This document shows positions 16,393 to 25,219 of a stretch of 37,433 bases of DNA, piece by piece. The DNA lies in the NCBI GenBank assembly GCA_003161195.1, contig PMOV01000150.1:2556-39988 (forward strand), written 5' to 3'. The notes beneath the pieces were generated by a model, which saw nothing but the letters and a program-made list of their open reading frames with translations, had not been told where the DNA came from and ran no database searches. Within the stretch, counting starts at the first letter, position 1, and every line of letters begins with the position of its first letter. Source of the stretch: Acidobacteriota bacterium. GTDB lineage: Bacteria; Acidobacteriota; Terriglobia; Acidiferrales; UBA7541. A program made the translations under genes and the position numbers.

Positions 16393-18384
16393 CTAGCGCA
16401 AGCGAGCAGCAATCACCGTCATGTCGTCGGCTTGCTCCGGCGTGCCCGCCCATTCTTCCACCGTGGCCATCAAGGACTCGCAAACCTCGCGCGGCTTCAG
16501 CGTTTGTACACGAATGGCGGCTTGCTCGAGGCGCGGAATGCCGAACTCCTCGCCGTAGACGTTTTCCGGTTCGATCAGGCCGTCGCTGTAACCGATCAGC
16601 AGCGCGTCCCCTGGAACATTCACGGTTCCCTCTTCGTATTCGTACTCCTCGATGATGCCCAGCACCATGCCGCCTTTGTCCAGATGCACGGCTTCCGCCG
16701 GGCCAAGCAGGAACGTCGGTAAATGGCCGGCGTTACAGTACCGCAGCGTGCGTGCGGCGCTATCGTAGATGGCGATGAAAAAGGTAGCGAAGCGATCGTC
16801 TCCGGTGTTGCGCACCAAATGTTTGTTGAGACGTGAAACCAATTCCGAGGCGCTCAGGGTTTCACTTCCGGGCGCCAGCATTTGGCTGCGCAGCGCGGCT
16901 TGCAGGCTGGCCATCAGCAAGGCGGCGGAGATTCCCTTGCCGGAAATATCGGCGATGGCCACGGCGACCTTTGTGTCGGTCAGTTGGATAAAGTCGTAGT
17001 AATCGCCGCTGACCGCGCGGGCAGCTTTGCAGATGGCCTCGATTTCGACGCCGGGCACGCTTGGAATCTGCCGCGGGAAAAGCTGATTTTGCACTTCGCG
17101 CGCGATGGAGATTTCGTTTTCGAGGCGCTGGCGGCGCGTTTTTTCGTCGATGAGATTGCTGACCGAGCCGGTCATCTCGTTGAACGATTCGCCGAGAACG
17201 CCGAGCTGGTCCTGGCGGTCGACGCGCACGCGATGGGTAAAGTCGCCGGACTGCACATAGCGCGTGGCAGCGTACAGATCGTCGACGGCGGTGGTGATGC
17301 GCTTGGTGAGCACGATGCCGGTGAAGAGCGCGGCCGCCTCGATGAGCAGCAGCGCCACAACCACCAGGATAAACGGCAGCAGGTAAATGATGCCGAGTTC
17401 ACCGATGGAGGCAAAGATGCGGGCGTTGAGGCTGGAAGGCCGCGCGTTAAAGGAGGCGACCACCGGCCAGGATTTCTGCACGCCCTCGCCTTCCTTTACA
17501 TAAACCGCTTCAAATTTAGAAACGCCGTTGACGATAGGGTCGAGCCAAGCGAGCTTGGGCTGCAGCACACGGTTACGCGCGCTGACGCGCCGCACGGCGG
17601 AATATTTTACGTCACCGAAGGGGTACAACACGCCGGCAGGTCGGCTGACGTCGTAGCGCTCCAGCAAGTCCAGGTGCACGACGCCCAGGTCTGGCGCGAG
17701 CGTGGCGAGAAATTCCGGTGTGACCGGAACGCGCAGCGTGACCACACGGCGGCCGCGCGGCGTCTCAATTTCGCGCAGGCCCACGACGGAGAGTCGCTCG
17801 CCCTGCTGTATGAGACCGGCGAAGCGGCGTACCGTCGGGCCCGCCACCTCGTGCAGAAGTTTCGGGTCGTCGGCGTATTCGATTTTCAGGCCGGGCAGCT
17901 CGGGGCCATAAACCACTTCTTCCTGCGAGGCGACGATTGCTTCGGCCATGGCGCCGGAGATGCCGGAGTTGGCCGTGCTGCCGAGAGAGCTGGCGATCTG
18001 TTCGGCGCCCTCGGAGACCATCTCGACGCGGTGCTGCAGGTCCACGTAAAGGAGATAGCCGCCCAGTTGGGTGTACAGAATCATGAGCGAGAAGCCCGCC
18101 AAGGCGACGACTAGCATGACGGGCACGAGCGCGATAAAGAGGTACGCGACGATAAGGCGGTCGCGCAGACGCCAGAGGAGGCGGCCGCGCCACAAACCGA
18201 TCATGCGGATGAAGAGATAGACGGCGGCGATGGCGCCCAGGAATTTCAGCAGGCTTAGCGCACCGCCGGAAAGCCCGAGCACGTAGATGACGGCACCCAC
18301 GAGAAAGAGCGCCAAGGCGACAAGGTCCAGGCGCGACAGGCGCCGGAGGAAAGATTGCAGATTTGCGCGGAAGGGGGTCATCAC
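16393..18384 (-). CDS. Membrane-bound PP2C/SpoIIE-type Ser/Thr phosphatase with HAMP
   Basis: The ~663-residue product is an RsbU-like signalling phosphatase that would dephosphorylate an anti-sigma antagonist or similar protein. Three membrane spans lie at about 20-40, 43-63 and 77-105. An extracytoplasmic region of about 215 residues and another span (about 325-352, LPFILVVVALLLIEAAALF) follow. HAMP (VDDLYAATRYVQSGDFTHRV onward) and a short coiled linker lead to the catalytic domain. Its metal-binding motifs are VSGDYYDF, ADISGKG, GYSDGLIE and DDMTVIAAR. The start is GTG 18384 or ATG 18381, with only a weak ribosome site. No anti-sigma/antagonist genes are adjacent, so the partner is unknown. 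Confidence 0.93.
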   Translation of the reverse strand: MMTPFRANLQSFLRRLSRLDLVALALFLVGAVIYVLGLSGGALSLLKFLGAIAAVYLFIRMIGLWRGRLLWRLRDRLIVAYLFIALVPVMLVVALAGFSLMILYTQLGGYLLYVDLQHRVEMVSEGAEQIASSLGSTANSGISGAMAEAIVASQEEVVYGPELPGLKIEYADDPKLLHEVAGPTVRRFAGLIQQGERLSVVGLREIETPRGRRVVTLRVPVTPEFLATLAPDLGVVHLDLLERYDVSRPAGVLYPFGDVKYSAVRRVSARNRVLQPKLAWLDPIVNGVSKFEAVYVKEGEGVQKSWPVVASFNARPSSLNARIFASIGELGIIYLLPFILVVVALLLIEAAALFTGIVLTKRITTAVDDLYAATRYVQSGDFTHRVRVDRQDQLGVLGESFNEMTGSVSNLIDEKTRRQRLENEISIAREVQNQLFPRQIPSVPGVEIEAICKAARAVSGDYYDFIQLTDTKVAVAIADISGKGISAALLMASLQAALRSQMLAPGSETLSASELVSRLNKHLVRNTGDDRFATFFIAIYDSAARTLRYCNAGHLPTFLLGPAEAVHLDKGGMVLGIIEEYEYEEGTVNVPGDALLIGYSDGLIEPENVYGEEFGIPRLEQAAIRVQTLKPREVCESLMATVEEWAGTPEQADDMTVIAARLR

Positions 18385-18415
18385 CTGATGGATAAGATTC
18401 TAGCTTACCTGAGAG

Positions 18416-18439
18416 GTTGCATGGCTGGGCTCATGCGAC
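18416..18439. terminator. Stem-loop between phosphatase and toxin remnant
   Basis: GTTGCATG at 18416-18423 pairs with CATGCGAC at 18432-18439 (one G-U pair) around an eight-base loop. It lies upstream of the phosphatase and just downstream of the toxin remnant on the minus strand. There is no T tract, so its role is uncertain. Confidence 0.3.
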
Positions 18440-18472
18440 GAGGCTGATATTCTTTGAGCCGGCGCGACGCTG

Positions 18473-18682
18473 CTAACGCAGTAAGGCGTCAAAGCCCGCC
18501 TGCACAAAATGACGGTCTAGGGCAAGCGCTGCGGTGAGTTGCTGCTCTTAAATGATATCGAACAGCTGGCTGGTTTGCGGGTAAATCGCTATCTCCGAAG
18601 GCTTTCGCAGCAACGAGACGTAGTTAGCCACACGGGGACGCAAGGGGTTTTCAGAGTCACAGCAGGCGTTCAGGAGTTCCAC
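18473..18682 (-). pseudogene. Broken remainder of a PIN-domain toxin (VapC-like)
   Basis: Downstream of a TAG at 18683-18685 the same frame continues to read like a PIN-domain ribonuclease toxin. A 44-codon piece (VELLNACCDSENPLRP to PQTSQLFDII) matches the middle of the family, where VELLN and xPQTxxLFD are usual. It ends at a TAA (18548-18550). A 24-codon piece (LTAALALDRHFVQAGFDALL, with final Arg) matches the C-terminus and stops at 18473. The segment with the conserved acidic DCISF-type motif is missing between the two pieces, so there is an internal deletion as well as two stops. The toxin must be inactive. This is family recognition from memory. Confidence 0.7.
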
Positions 18683-19171
18683 CTACACCATCTCACTGGT
18701 TACGATTTGGCGCGGTTGGTAGAAGTTCGAAAGCTCAATCGCCTTCTGGTGGAGAGCGTCGCGACCGCTTAGAAGAGCAAGCCAGTAAAACGGTGTCAGC
18801 GAATTCTCGAACCATCGGTGGCGTTTCGGAGTGCCATAGAGGTAATGATCGTGGTTCTGACCGAAGTCCGTGGGGATCTTATCCCACTCAGAATCGGGGA
18901 TGTCCCTGGTGCACTCCGCCGCTAGAGTCGCCAAATTCGTTATTTGATCGGTGTGGGGAGGCCCCGAGATATTTTCATCTGTGCCATTTTCGCGCTGTTG
19001 CAGAAGTTTTAGGCCGGCGAGGAGGACTTCGTCGGCAGAGGTGTAGCGGCCGGTGTTTAGCTGCTCATCGATTAGGCGGGCTACGTCTGGGTTGGTGATG
19101 GTAATGGGACGCCACCTGATTCGTGGTTCATCAGATGTTTTGGCCGCGGGCGTCCCGGTTTCACCGGGCAA
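18683..19171 (-). CDS. Antitoxin-like protein running into the N-terminus of a PIN toxin (decayed TA locus)
   Basis: The 162-residue frame starts at a TTG (19171), with no in-frame ATG, so the true start is uncertain. Residues about 22-60 (ITNPDVARLIDEQLNTGRYT to LKLLQQRE) resemble a ParD-type ribbon-helix-helix antitoxin. Residues 90-117 carry DIPDSEWDKIPTDF and NHDHYLYGTPKR, which I recall as the end of antitoxin-type proteins that precede PIN toxins. From residue 118 the frame reads as a PIN N-terminus (FYWLALLSGRDALH, then RQIVTSEMV), but the expected catalytic VDT is replaced by ENSLTP. A stop between the two genes has apparently been lost, and the toxin half is cut by a TAG. It may still give an antitoxin-like product. 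Confidence 0.6.
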   Translation of the reverse strand: MPGETGTPAAKTSDEPRIRWRPITITNPDVARLIDEQLNTGRYTSADEVLLAGLKLLQQRENGTDENISGPPHTDQITNLATLAAECTRDIPDSEWDKIPTDFGQNHDHYLYGTPKRHRWFENSLTPFYWLALLSGRDALHQKAIELSNFYQPRQIVTSEMV

Positions 19172-19227
19172 GCAAGAAAGAAGCGGGAGCTATAAGTCTG
19201 AAGCAACGCGCCCGCCTCAGAATGCGG

Positions 19228-19241
19228 CCGCTACAACGGCA
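19228..19241. repeat. 14-bp repeat CCGCTACAACGGCA, downstream copy
   Basis: The same 14-mer occurs at 20971-20984 in the same orientation, so copies flank the permease gene at 19254-20777. This copy follows a GC-rich segment but lacks the perfect hairpin of the other copy. Confidence 0.6.
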
Positions 19242-19253
19242 GAAGCAGGGGCG

Positions 19254-20777
19254 CTACACGCGATTGCGGACTTTGCTGTGCTTCACGCCGTAGGTGAAGT
19301 AGATGACCATGCCGATGACCAGCCACACGACCAGGCGGATCCACGTCAGCGCCTTGAGGCCGGACATTAGCCCAAGCGAGATTAGCATGCCTAGGATTGG
19401 GACTAGCGGGACGAGCGGAGTACGGAATGGACGGTTTAGGTCCGGGCGGCGCACGCGCAGGATCCACACGCCGGCGCAAACGATGACGAACGCCAGCAAC
19501 GTACCGATGCTGACGAGTTGGCCCAAATCGCCGATGGGGACCAAGGCAGCTACGAAGGCCACCAGGACGCCGACGATGGCGGTGGACTTCCACGGGGTGC
19601 GAAAGCGCGGATGAATTTCGCCGGCCCATTTCCATAGCAGTCCATCGTTGGCCATGGAATAAAAGACGCGCGACTGGCCGAGCAGCATCACGAGCATTAC
19701 GGTGCTTAGGCCGGCGAGCGCGCCGGCGTTCACTACATAGCTTCCCCACTTCACACCCGTTTCGCGAATGGCCAGCGAGACTGGCGCGCCGATGTTCAGG
19801 CGCGAGTAGTGGACGGTGGCCGTGAGCAGGCCGCAGACCACGATATACAGAATGGTGCAAATGGTGAGCGAGCCGAGGATGCCGATGGGCATATCCTTCT
19901 GCGGATTCTTGGCTTCCTGTGCCGCCGTGGAGACGGCGTCGAAGCCAATGTAGGCGAAAAAGACCACCCCGGCGCCGCGTAAAACGCCGGACCAGCCGAA
20001 CGAACCGAAAGATCCGGTATTGGGCGGCAGGAAAACCCGCCAGTTGTCGTGCGCGATCTGCGGATTCTTCATCAGGTACGCGCTGGCTACGGCGATAAAG
20101 GTGAACACGGCGGCCAGCTTGACGAAGACGATCGCGGTATTAAAGTTGGCGGATTCCTTGATGCCGATGATCAGGATAATGGTCACCGCGATGATAGCGA
20201 GGAAAGCGATGAGGTTGAATTTGGCGGTGGCCATCGGAAGATTGGCGAGGTTTACGCTGGCCATTTTCAGGGTGTTGAGCGGGATCCAGCGGCCATCGAG
20301 AAATACCCACTTTGCGCCGGGCACGTCGCAGATTTGCGGCGGTAAGTTGATGCCGTAATCCTGCAGGAAGGCGATGAGTGTGCTGCTCCAGCCGCTGCCG
20401 ACGGTGGCGGCGCCGAAGGCGTATTCGAGGATCAGATCCCAGCCGATGATCCAGGCCACGATTTCACCGAGAGTTGCGTAGCCATAAGTGTAGGCGGAGC
20501 CGGCGATGGGAATCAGCGAAGCAAATTCCGCGTAGCAAAGTCCGGCGAAGACACAGCCGACGCCCGCGAGGACGTACGACAGCATGATGGCCGGCCCGGC
20601 ATACAGAGACGCTGCGGAACCGGTGAGCACGAAGATGCCCGCGCCGATGATGGCGCCAATGCCCAGGGTCATTAGATTGACGGGGCCAAGGGCGCGCTTC
20701 AGGGCGTGTTCGCCGGTGTCGCCGGCCTCGTGCATCAGCGTGGTGATGGACTTCGTGGCGAATAAAGGGTTGCCCAC
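19254..20777 (-). CDS. APC-superfamily amino acid permease (cationic-type)
   Basis: The 507-residue inner-membrane protein should import amino acids by proton coupling. It opens with a short hydrophilic N-terminus and then the APC signature LGIGAIIGAGIFVLTG in helix 1. About 12 hydrophobic helices follow, and motifs such as FFAYIGFDAVSTAAQEAKNPQ (shown in part: GFDAVSTAAQEAKNPQ) are typical of the CAT/YfnA group. GTG 20777 is the start, preceded by AGGAGG with good spacing. It is the last of a minus-strand series and is separated by 224 bases from a second permease of the same superfamily. The exact substrate is not determinable. Confidence 0.92.
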   Translation of the reverse strand: MGNPLFATKSITTLMHEAGDTGEHALKRALGPVNLMTLGIGAIIGAGIFVLTGSAASLYAGPAIMLSYVLAGVGCVFAGLCYAEFASLIPIAGSAYTYGYATLGEIVAWIIGWDLILEYAFGAATVGSGWSSTLIAFLQDYGINLPPQICDVPGAKWVFLDGRWIPLNTLKMASVNLANLPMATAKFNLIAFLAIIAVTIILIIGIKESANFNTAIVFVKLAAVFTFIAVASAYLMKNPQIAHDNWRVFLPPNTGSFGSFGWSGVLRGAGVVFFAYIGFDAVSTAAQEAKNPQKDMPIGILGSLTICTILYIVVCGLLTATVHYSRLNIGAPVSLAIRETGVKWGSYVVNAGALAGLSTVMLVMLLGQSRVFYSMANDGLLWKWAGEIHPRFRTPWKSTAIVGVLVAFVAALVPIGDLGQLVSIGTLLAFVIVCAGVWILRVRRPDLNRPFRTPLVPLVPILGMLISLGLMSGLKALTWIRLVVWLVIGMVIYFTYGVKHSKVRNRV

Positions 20778-20954
20778 GCAACCTCCTCTGGAATTGGTTG
20801 GTAATGCGCGCTAAGAACGATGCGACAAAACTGCGCTGCTTTGAAATTTTGCCCCTGCCAATTTGGCCGCCATTGTACGGGTGCGGCGCGGTTCGTGCCA
20901 CTGGTAAATCGTGACTGCTAGTGGCGCGACGCGAAAAAGTCAAAGGCAAAAGCA

Positions 20955-20984
20955 CGGGTCTGAAGACCCGCCGCTACAACGGCA
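20955..20984. repeat. REP-like hairpin plus 14-bp repeat, upstream copy
   Basis: CGGGTC at 20955-20960, loop TGAA and GACCCG at 20965-20970 form a perfect hairpin. The element continues with CCGCTACAACGGCA at 20971-20984, which is also present at 19228-19241. It sits between two permease genes and resembles dispersed palindromic elements seen in Acidobacteriota intergenic DNA. It could also act as a terminator for the upstream permease. Confidence 0.6.
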
Positions 20985-21001
20985 AACTTGGCTCGCGGTG
21001 C

Positions 21002-22552
21002 TCAGGGCGCCGGAATGCCCGGCTTGCTGCGTTTCGACCACAGCCAGTAGACCGGAACGCCCAGGAGCACGATGACCAGGCCGGGCCATGCGGTTTGCGT
21101 GCGATAGAAAAGTAAAACGCACAGGATGGCGGAGGCGGCCAGGATGTAAAACAGGGGGAGCATGGGATAGAGAAAAGTGCGATAGGGGCGGTCGGCGTTG
21201 GGACGCTTTGCACGCAGGACCATCACGCCGGCAACCGTGAGGATGTAAAAAATGATGGCGGAGAAGACTACATAGTCGAGCAGGTCGCTGTACAGATTGC
21301 CGTAGGTGACGGCTCCCGAAGCGCTTACGTGTCTGGTGCGCATCAGGATCAGAAGCGAGATCCAGATGCCTTGAAAGCCGAGGGCGATGGCCGGGACGCC
21401 GCGCGAGTTAAGTTTGCCGGTGGCTTTGAAGAAGAGTCCATCGTGGGCCATGGCGTAAGAGACACGAGCACCCGCGAGGATGAGGCCGTTGTTGCAGCCG
21501 AAGGTGGAGACGATAATGGCGCCGGCCATGATGAGCGCGCCCACCGGCCCGAAGATGGCTTGCAGCGCCGCGGTGGCTACGCGGTCGTCTGGCGCATTCT
21601 GGATTTGCGCCAGAGGCAAGGCGCAGAGATAGGCAATGTTCGCCAGGAAGTACAGCACCGTGACGATCACGGTGCCGAAGGCCATCGCCAGAGCCACATC
21701 GCGCTTGGGATTTTTTACTTCGGCGGCGGTGAAGCCGATATTGTTCCAGGCGTCGGAAGAGAAGAGCGAGCCAACCTGGGCCACGCCGAAGGCCACGAAA
21801 AGACCGAAGACCCCACTGGCTGCGGTGGTGGTCGGAAACATCCGCGTGAGGAAATTCGCGCCGGGCGCGATGAGCACGGGATTGCGCACCGTCCACAGAT
21901 GCGAGAAATTGTCCGTGATGGCGGCGTGGTTGTGGGCCACGAAAACGCCCAGAAAGATCACGCCGAGAAGCGCCAGCGTCTTCGCGGAAGTGAAAATGTT
22001 CTGGATCCATTTGCCGAGGCGCACGCCGAGCGTGTTCAGGAAAGTGAGGAATAGGACCAGGATGATGCCGACGAGTTGTTGTACGGAAAGGCTAATGGCG
22101 TAACGCGAGCCTAGCGCGATGGGCGCGACGATGAAGGAGTTGGGGGAAACGGCTGGAAAGAAAATGCCGAGGTAGCGCGCGAAGCCGACCGCCACCGCGG
22201 CGATTGTCCCTGTCTGAATGACCAGGAAGAGCGTCCAGCCGTAAAGAAATCCCCAGAGGGGCGAATACGCTTCGCGGAGATATACATACTGGCCGCCGGC
22301 GCGAGGGAACATGCCGGAAAGTTCGCCCGAAGACAGCGCGGCCGCAACAGTCAGCACGCCGGTGAGGACCCAGGTGAGCAGCAGCCCCCCGGGAGAACCC
22401 GTGAGGCGGCTGATATCGGCGGAGACGATAAAAATGCCGGATCCGATCATCGAGCCGACCACAATCATGGTGCCGTCGAAGAGCCCGATGGCGCGGACGA
22501 AACCATGTTCGCTGGCGACTACCGGAGCGGCGGGCTGGGCGCTGGTGGACAT
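21002..22552 (-). CDS. APC-superfamily amino acid permease (LAT/SteT-like)
   Basis: The 516-residue protein has about 12 membrane helices. It carries the APC helix-1 motif GSMIGSGIFIVS (about residues 33-44) and the FPRAGGQYVYLREAYSPLWG segment of the L-type transporter/SteT branch. The start is ATG 22552 (MSTSAQPAAP), 10 bases after the thiE stop, rather than an earlier frame opening inside thiE. It is probably the last gene of the aminopeptidase-accB-accC-thiE transcript. The likely function is amino acid exchange or uptake. Confidence 0.92.
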   Translation of the reverse strand: MSTSAQPAAPVVASEHGFVRAIGLFDGTMIVVGSMIGSGIFIVSADISRLTGSPGGLLLTWVLTGVLTVAAALSSGELSGMFPRAGGQYVYLREAYSPLWGFLYGWTLFLVIQTGTIAAVAVGFARYLGIFFPAVSPNSFIVAPIALGSRYAISLSVQQLVGIILVLFLTFLNTLGVRLGKWIQNIFTSAKTLALLGVIFLGVFVAHNHAAITDNFSHLWTVRNPVLIAPGANFLTRMFPTTTAASGVFGLFVAFGVAQVGSLFSSDAWNNIGFTAAEVKNPKRDVALAMAFGTVIVTVLYFLANIAYLCALPLAQIQNAPDDRVATAALQAIFGPVGALIMAGAIIVSTFGCNNGLILAGARVSYAMAHDGLFFKATGKLNSRGVPAIALGFQGIWISLLILMRTRHVSASGAVTYGNLYSDLLDYVVFSAIIFYILTVAGVMVLRAKRPNADRPYRTFLYPMLPLFYILAASAILCVLLFYRTQTAWPGLVIVLLGVPVYWLWSKRSKPGIPAP

Positions 22553-22562
22553 AGTTTGCGGG

Positions 22563-23282
22563 TTAACTGAGCCAAACGTCCGTGTCGGAGCGATTCCCTG
22601 CACGCGGGACTCTTTCCAGAGCGGCGATGAATTGCGCGGCGCGTGCGGCAGGATCGGGCGCCAGCAAGACATCGCTGATGACAGCAACAGAGTCCGCCCC
22701 AGCGGCAATCATGTCCGGCGCACGCTCCAGCGCAATACCGCCAATCGCGACGATGGGCTTATCCGTGAGCAACCGCGCTCGGCGAATCAATTCGGCGCCG
22801 ACCACAGGGTCAGGATTGGCCTTACTGCGCGTCTCGAAGATCGGCCCGAGCGCGATATAGTCCGCCGTTGACGCCGCGGCGGCTCCGAACTGCTCGAGAT
22901 TGTGCGTGGAGACGCCGACGAGCTTGCCTTGCTGCGATCCCGCAGTCGCATCCACGGCCGACAACTGCGCCATCGCCGCACGCGATTGCTCCACGCTCAA
23001 ATCGTGTTGCCCTACGTGCACCCCGCTGGCCCCCGCCATCACCGCCACATCCGCCCGGTCGTTCACAAAAAACAACACGCCCTGCGGGCACACCGCAGCC
23101 GCAATAGCGCGAGATTTTTCCAGCAACTCGCCAGCGTCGGCGTGTTTGTCGCGATACTGCAGCAGACGCACCCCGGCGGCTACGAGCCTTTCCGCGCACT
23201 CAAGTTCGCTTTGCTTCAGCGTTTGTTTGATCAATGAAGCATCAAGTATCACATACAGGCGGGGTAGGACAAGACGCTTCAC
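22563..23282 (-). CDS. thiE: Thiamine-phosphate synthase
   Basis: ThiE joins HMP pyrophosphate and thiazole phosphate to give thiamine phosphate. The 239-residue product starts at GTG 23282, four bases after the accC stop (MKRLVLPRLYVILDASL). It contains the TIM-barrel signatures LLQYRDK, FFVNDRADVA, GVHVGQHDL, GVSTHN, YIALGPIF and AIGGI in the expected order. The C-terminal strand has the phosphate-binding GADSVAVIS. No other thi gene is nearby, so it is placed by transcription with accBC rather than by pathway. No TPP riboswitch is evident. Confidence 0.95.
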   Translation of the reverse strand: MKRLVLPRLYVILDASLIKQTLKQSELECAERLVAAGVRLLQYRDKHADAGELLEKSRAIAAAVCPQGVLFFVNDRADVAVMAGASGVHVGQHDLSVEQSRAAMAQLSAVDATAGSQQGKLVGVSTHNLEQFGAAAASTADYIALGPIFETRSKANPDPVVGAELIRRARLLTDKPIVAIGGIALERAPDMIAAGADSVAVISDVLLAPDPAARAAQFIAALERVPRAGNRSDTDVWLS

Positions 23283-23286
23283 GGCC

Positions 23287-24636
23287 TTATTTTCCGTTCG
23301 TTCCCAGCAATTTTTCGATGAAGTGGGTGTCAAAGTTGCCGCTGGCAAAATCCGGGTCCGCCAGGATGCGCCGCTGCAGCGGAATCGAAGTCTTGATCCC
23401 CTCGATCACGAACATCTCCAACGCGCGCTTCATACGGCCGATGGCTTCGCCGCGGTCGCGGCCCTTCACAATCAGCTTGGCGATCATGGAGTCGTAGTAC
23501 GGTGGTATGACCGCATCGGCATACGCCGCGGAGTCCACACGCACCCCCGTGCCTCCCGGCGCCTGAAACGTGGTGATGCGCCCTGCAGAAGGTACAAACG
23601 TGACGGGATCTTCCGCGTTGATGCGGCACTCGATGGCGTGGCCGGAAAACTGGATTTCGCCTGCGGCGTCAGCCATTTTTTCACCCGCGGCGATGCGGAT
23701 CTGCGCCTTGATTAAATCCACCCCGGTGAGCAATTCCGTCACCGGATGCTCCACCTGAATGCGCGTGTTCATTTCGATGAAGTACAGCGAACCGTCTTCA
23801 TCCATCAGAAATTCCACGGTGCCAGCGTTCGTGTAACCAATATTCTGCAGCGCCTTGGTGACTTTGGCGCCAAACTCCTTACGCCGTTTCGGATCCATCA
23901 CCGGCGACGGCGATTCTTCGAGCAGCTTCTGGTGCCGCCGCTGGATGGTGCATTCACGTTCGCCCAGATGAATCACTTTGCCATACTGGTCGCCCAGCAC
24001 CTGAAACTCGATATGCCGCGGATGCTCGATGAACTTCTCGGCGTATACGTCCGGATTGCCAAAGGCCTGCTGCGCTTCGCTGCGCGCGGTCTCATAGGCG
24101 TTTAAAAGTTCGTCCTGCTTGCGCACCACGCGCATCCCGCGACCGCCGCCGCCTGCCACCGCCTTCAGGATCAGCGGGTACCCAATATTTTTGGCTTCCT
24201 TGGCAAGCTGCTCTTCGCCCTCCACAATGCCCGCGCTGCCGGGAACCGTCACCAGCCCCGCTGCGGTAATTTCCCGCCGCGCACGATCTTTCTCGCCCAT
24301 CATTTCGATCACTTCGGGCGTCGGCCCAATAAACGTAATCTCCGATGCTTCGCAAACCTTGGCGAAATTGGCGTTCTCGCTCAAAAAGCCATAGCCCGGA
24401 TGAATGGCGTCCACATTGGTGATCTCCGCGGCGCTGATCACCTGCGGAATATTCAGATAGCTCTCGCTGCTGCGCGCCGGCCCGATACACACGGCCTCAT
24501 CGGCAAAGCGCACGTGCAAGGAATTGCGGTCGGCCTCCGAATACACCGCCACGGTCGAGATGCCCAGCTCTTTGCACGCGCAGATAACCCGCAGGGCAAT
24601 TTCCCCGCGATTCGCTACTAGTATTTTCTGGAACAT
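23287..24636 (-). CDS. accC: Acetyl-CoA carboxylase, biotin carboxylase subunit
   Basis: AccC carboxylates the biotin of AccB with ATP and bicarbonate in the first step of fatty acid synthesis. The 449-residue length from ATG 24636 (MFQKILVANRGEIALRVI) equals the family standard. The ATP-grasp features are visible: GYGFLSENA, the glycine loop AGGGGRGMRVV, the biotin carboxylase motif FIEMNTRIQVEHPVTE and the Arg/Lys-rich catalytic region. It lies 13 bases after accB and 4 bases before thiE. A longer upstream frame extending to 24756 overlaps accB and lacks similarity. Confidence 0.97.
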   Translation of the reverse strand: MFQKILVANRGEIALRVICACKELGISTVAVYSEADRNSLHVRFADEAVCIGPARSSESYLNIPQVISAAEITNVDAIHPGYGFLSENANFAKVCEASEITFIGPTPEVIEMMGEKDRARREITAAGLVTVPGSAGIVEGEEQLAKEAKNIGYPLILKAVAGGGGRGMRVVRKQDELLNAYETARSEAQQAFGNPDVYAEKFIEHPRHIEFQVLGDQYGKVIHLGERECTIQRRHQKLLEESPSPVMDPKRRKEFGAKVTKALQNIGYTNAGTVEFLMDEDGSLYFIEMNTRIQVEHPVTELLTGVDLIKAQIRIAAGEKMADAAGEIQFSGHAIECRINAEDPVTFVPSAGRITTFQAPGGTGVRVDSAAYADAVIPPYYDSMIAKLIVKGRDRGEAIGRMKRALEMFVIEGIKTSIPLQRRILADPDFASGNFDTHFIEKLLGTNGK

Positions 24637-24649
24637 GGATGAGGGGCCG

Positions 24650-25210
24650 TTACCGCTTGCGGCCGGGGCGGACTCCAAACAGCGGCTGCCCGTACTCGAC
24701 AGGCTGACCATTTTCGACAAACATGCGGACGATTTCTCCGCTGACGTCCGATTCAATCTCGTTCATCAGTTTCATGGCTTCCACGATGCACAGCGTCTGA
24801 CCTGTCTCCACAACGCTGCCCACTTTCACGAACGCTTCGGAGCCAGGACTGGGCGATTCGTAATATGTGCCCACGATAGGCGACTTCACCAAATGAAGAT
24901 CCTCGGTCGAGCGTGCTTCCGGCGCCCCACCGTGTCCTGCGCCCGCCCCCTGCGCGGCGCCGCCACCCTGCGCCGCTGCACCGTGCGTTTCGCCCGCGAC
25001 AATAATCTCCGGCATCCCGCCGCGCGGCGGCGCGGTGAGATACACACCCTGCGCCGGCTTGCGCAAACGTATCCGCAAGTCGCCTCGCGAATACTCAAAC
25101 TCTTCCAGGTTATGCTCGGTCATGAACTGCAACAGTTGCTCGATCTGGGCGATTTCCGGGTCCGCGAACGTCGCGCGGCCTGCGGTTTTGGGGGACTTTT
25201 TTCGGTTCAT
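24650..25210 (-). CDS. accB: Acetyl-CoA carboxylase, biotin carboxyl carrier protein
   Basis: The 186-residue BCCP carries biotin on Lys147 (VEAMKLMNE) and shuttles carboxyl groups between AccC and the carboxyltransferase. The N-terminal helical region (about 16-50) is typical. A long Gly/Ala linker (about 73-100) separates it from the biotinyl domain (106-182, with GTYYESPSPGSEAFV and the C-terminal GQPLFGVRPG). ATG 25210 follows the aminopeptidase stop by nine bases. accD and accA are not in the window, as is common. Confidence 0.96.
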   Translation of the reverse strand: MNRKKSPKTAGRATFADPEIAQIEQLLQFMTEHNLEEFEYSRGDLRIRLRKPAQGVYLTAPPRGGMPEIIVAGETHGAAAQGGGAAQGAGAGHGGAPEARSTEDLHLVKSPIVGTYYESPSPGSEAFVKVGSVVETGQTLCIVEAMKLMNEIESDVSGEIVRMFVENGQPVEYGQPLFGVRPGRKR

Positions 25211-25219
25211 GCCTGTTTT

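Noticed and set aside
16882..18114. A 410-codon open frame on the plus strand
   Set aside because: It is antisense to the PP2C phosphatase, which has all catalytic motifs; the plus frame is His/Asp/Gly/Arg-rich without motifs, as expected of an antisense shadow in GC-rich DNA.
22552..22708. Extended N-terminus of the LAT-type permease starting inside thiE
   Set aside because: The extra residues overlap thiE coding sequence, are Pro/Arg/Ser-rich, and the ATG at 22552 gives a standard permease N-terminus.
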